From positions 62,001-126,000 of the forward strand of contig NZ_JADVKT010000001.1 in the NCBI RefSeq assembly GCF_016508255.1: a stretch of DNA of 64,000 nt, read 5' to 3'. Positions 63,429-64,000 of the stretch are shown one piece after another. Below the pieces are notes generated by a model that saw only the letters and a program-made list of their open reading frames with translations, was not told the origin of the DNA and made no database searches. The stretch is from Acinetobacter calcoaceticus (GTDB lineage: Bacteria; Pseudomonadota; Gammaproteobacteria; Pseudomonadales; Moraxellaceae). Within the stretch, counting starts at the first letter, position 1. Each line of letters opens with the position of its first letter. The position numbers and the translations under genes were made by a program.

Positions 63429-64000
63429 ATGCCAAAACTCAAAATAGCCCTTATTGATGATGATCATGCGCGAGCCGACTACATAAGAAAAAGTCTGCTT
63501 GAAAATGATTTTGAAGTGGTCGCTTGCCTTACTTTGGACCACTTGAATATCTTTCGCCTCGAACATTTACAAGCTGATGTGATCTTGCTTGATATGGACC
63601 ATCCTCACCGTGACATTATTGAAAGCTGTGTCAGTAGCTATGACCTTCCTACCGTTCTATTCACCAAAAATTCAGATAAAGATACAATCAAACAAGCCAT
63701 AGATGCGGGGGTGACTGCTTATATTGTTGATGGTATTGACCCTTCCCGCTTACATACCATTTTAGAAATCTCTATTGAGCAATATAAAAAACACAAAAAA
63801 CTCGAAGGAGATTTAAGAGATGCTCAAACTAAACTAGCTGATCGTAAAGATGTTGAAAAAGCCAAAGTTTTACTTATGCAACTCCATGGCCTTCCTGAAG
63901 ATACAGCATTCCAGTTGCTCAGAAAAAATGCCATGAGCCACCGTATTACAATTGGGGAAATGGCTCGGCGTTTACTTGACGCCCAAAAATTACTTGGCAA
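63429..64000 (+). CDS. nasT: NasT-like response regulator with ANTAR domain (partial)
   Basis: At least 190 residues; the window ends before the stop. N-terminal pseudo-receiver (Ile-Asp-Asp-Asp-His-Ala-Arg; Asp-Val-Ile-Leu-Leu-Asp-Met-Asp) and an ANTAR-type three-helix RNA-binding domain (Asp-Arg-Lys-Asp-Val-Glu-Lys-Ala-Lys-Val-Leu-Leu-Met). Such NasT/AmiR proteins antiterminate leader transcripts of nitrate assimilation operons. Divergent from nirB, with the leader terminator lying across the gap. Confidence 0.9.
   Translation, partial: MPKLKIALIDDDHARADYIRKSLLENDFEVVACLTLDHLNIFRLEHLQADVILLDMDHPHRDIIESCVSSYDLPTVLFTKNSDKDTIKQAIDAGVTAYIVDGIDPSRLHTILEISIEQYKKHKKLEGDLRDAQTKLADRKDVEKAKVLLMQLHGLPEDTAFQLLRKNAMSHRITIGEMARRLLDAQKLLG

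Overview
The window is a stretch of Acinetobacter chromosome, most likely from the A. calcoaceticus-baumannii complex. This rests on the low-GC, AT-rich intergenic DNA, a soluble PQQ glucose dehydrogenase (gdhB) of the A. calcoaceticus type, a moaC-moaB fusion, a free-standing cpoB, and recA-recX with no LexA-type box upstream. No complete mobile element, CRISPR array, tRNA or rRNA gene was seen. The only non-coding RNA gene recognised with confidence is the SRP RNA, on the minus strand.

Layout. 1-5.7 kb: the end of a fructose PTS permease, a PEGA-like lipoprotein, a MarR regulator, a small conserved protein, a PAS-GGDEF-EAL c-di-GMP protein and a universal stress protein. 5.7-8.6 kb: gdhB, then a gene-poor accessory stretch with a decayed IS-like end, an orphan phage-type DUF6527 protein and a strong small-RNA candidate. 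8.6-12.6 kb: a kynurenine catabolic operon (kynU, amino-acid permease, arylformamidase-like hydrolase) with a divergent Lrp/AsnC regulator. 12.6-17 kb: GNAT, yrfG-hslR, recA-recX, SRP RNA. 17.2-30.5 kb: cpoB, then a long minus-strand envelope and isoprenoid block (pyrH, frr, uppS, cdsA, dxr, rseP, bamA, skp, lpxD, fabZ, lpxA) and rimO. 30.8-37.3 kb: ntrBC, a TetR regulator, argF, a phosphatase-like protein, ispF and a secreted LprI-like protein. 37.3-41.4 kb: a dadA-like oxidase behind a tandem glycine riboswitch, an isochorismatase-family hydrolase behind an apparent threonine attenuator, and small unknown genes. 41.4-48.3 kb: fumC, a GalE-like epimerase, tusDCBE, an EamA transporter with a divergent MocR regulator, and an HxlR regulator. 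48.4-64 kb: molybdenum cofactor genes (moeA, moaCB, moaE, moaD, moaA), an orphan molybdopterin oxidoreductase, mobA, nasA, a NirD-FAD reductase fusion, nirB and a divergent nasT (cut by the window end).

How they work together. The last 16 kb forms a nitrate assimilation module: NasA reduces nitrate, NirB (with the NirD fusion) reduces nitrite, and MobA/MoaA-E/MoeA supply the cofactor. The window also carries its regulators. ntrBC has sigma-54 and NtrC-like sites of its own, the nirB leader has a sigma-54-type promoter followed by an intrinsic terminator, and NasT (REC-ANTAR) is the type of protein that overrides such terminators.

The most notable signals lie in non-coding DNA. They are: (i) a 19-residue leader peptide with Ile-Thr-Thr-Thr-Thr-Thr followed by mutually exclusive hairpins ahead of the isochorismatase-family gene (40.4-40.5 kb); (ii) a promoter-terminator unit with no ORF at 8.4-8.5 kb; (iii) the tandem glycine riboswitch on a D-amino-acid dehydrogenase gene; and (iv) alternative hairpins in front of argF. 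All calls come from reading the sequence; no database search was possible.
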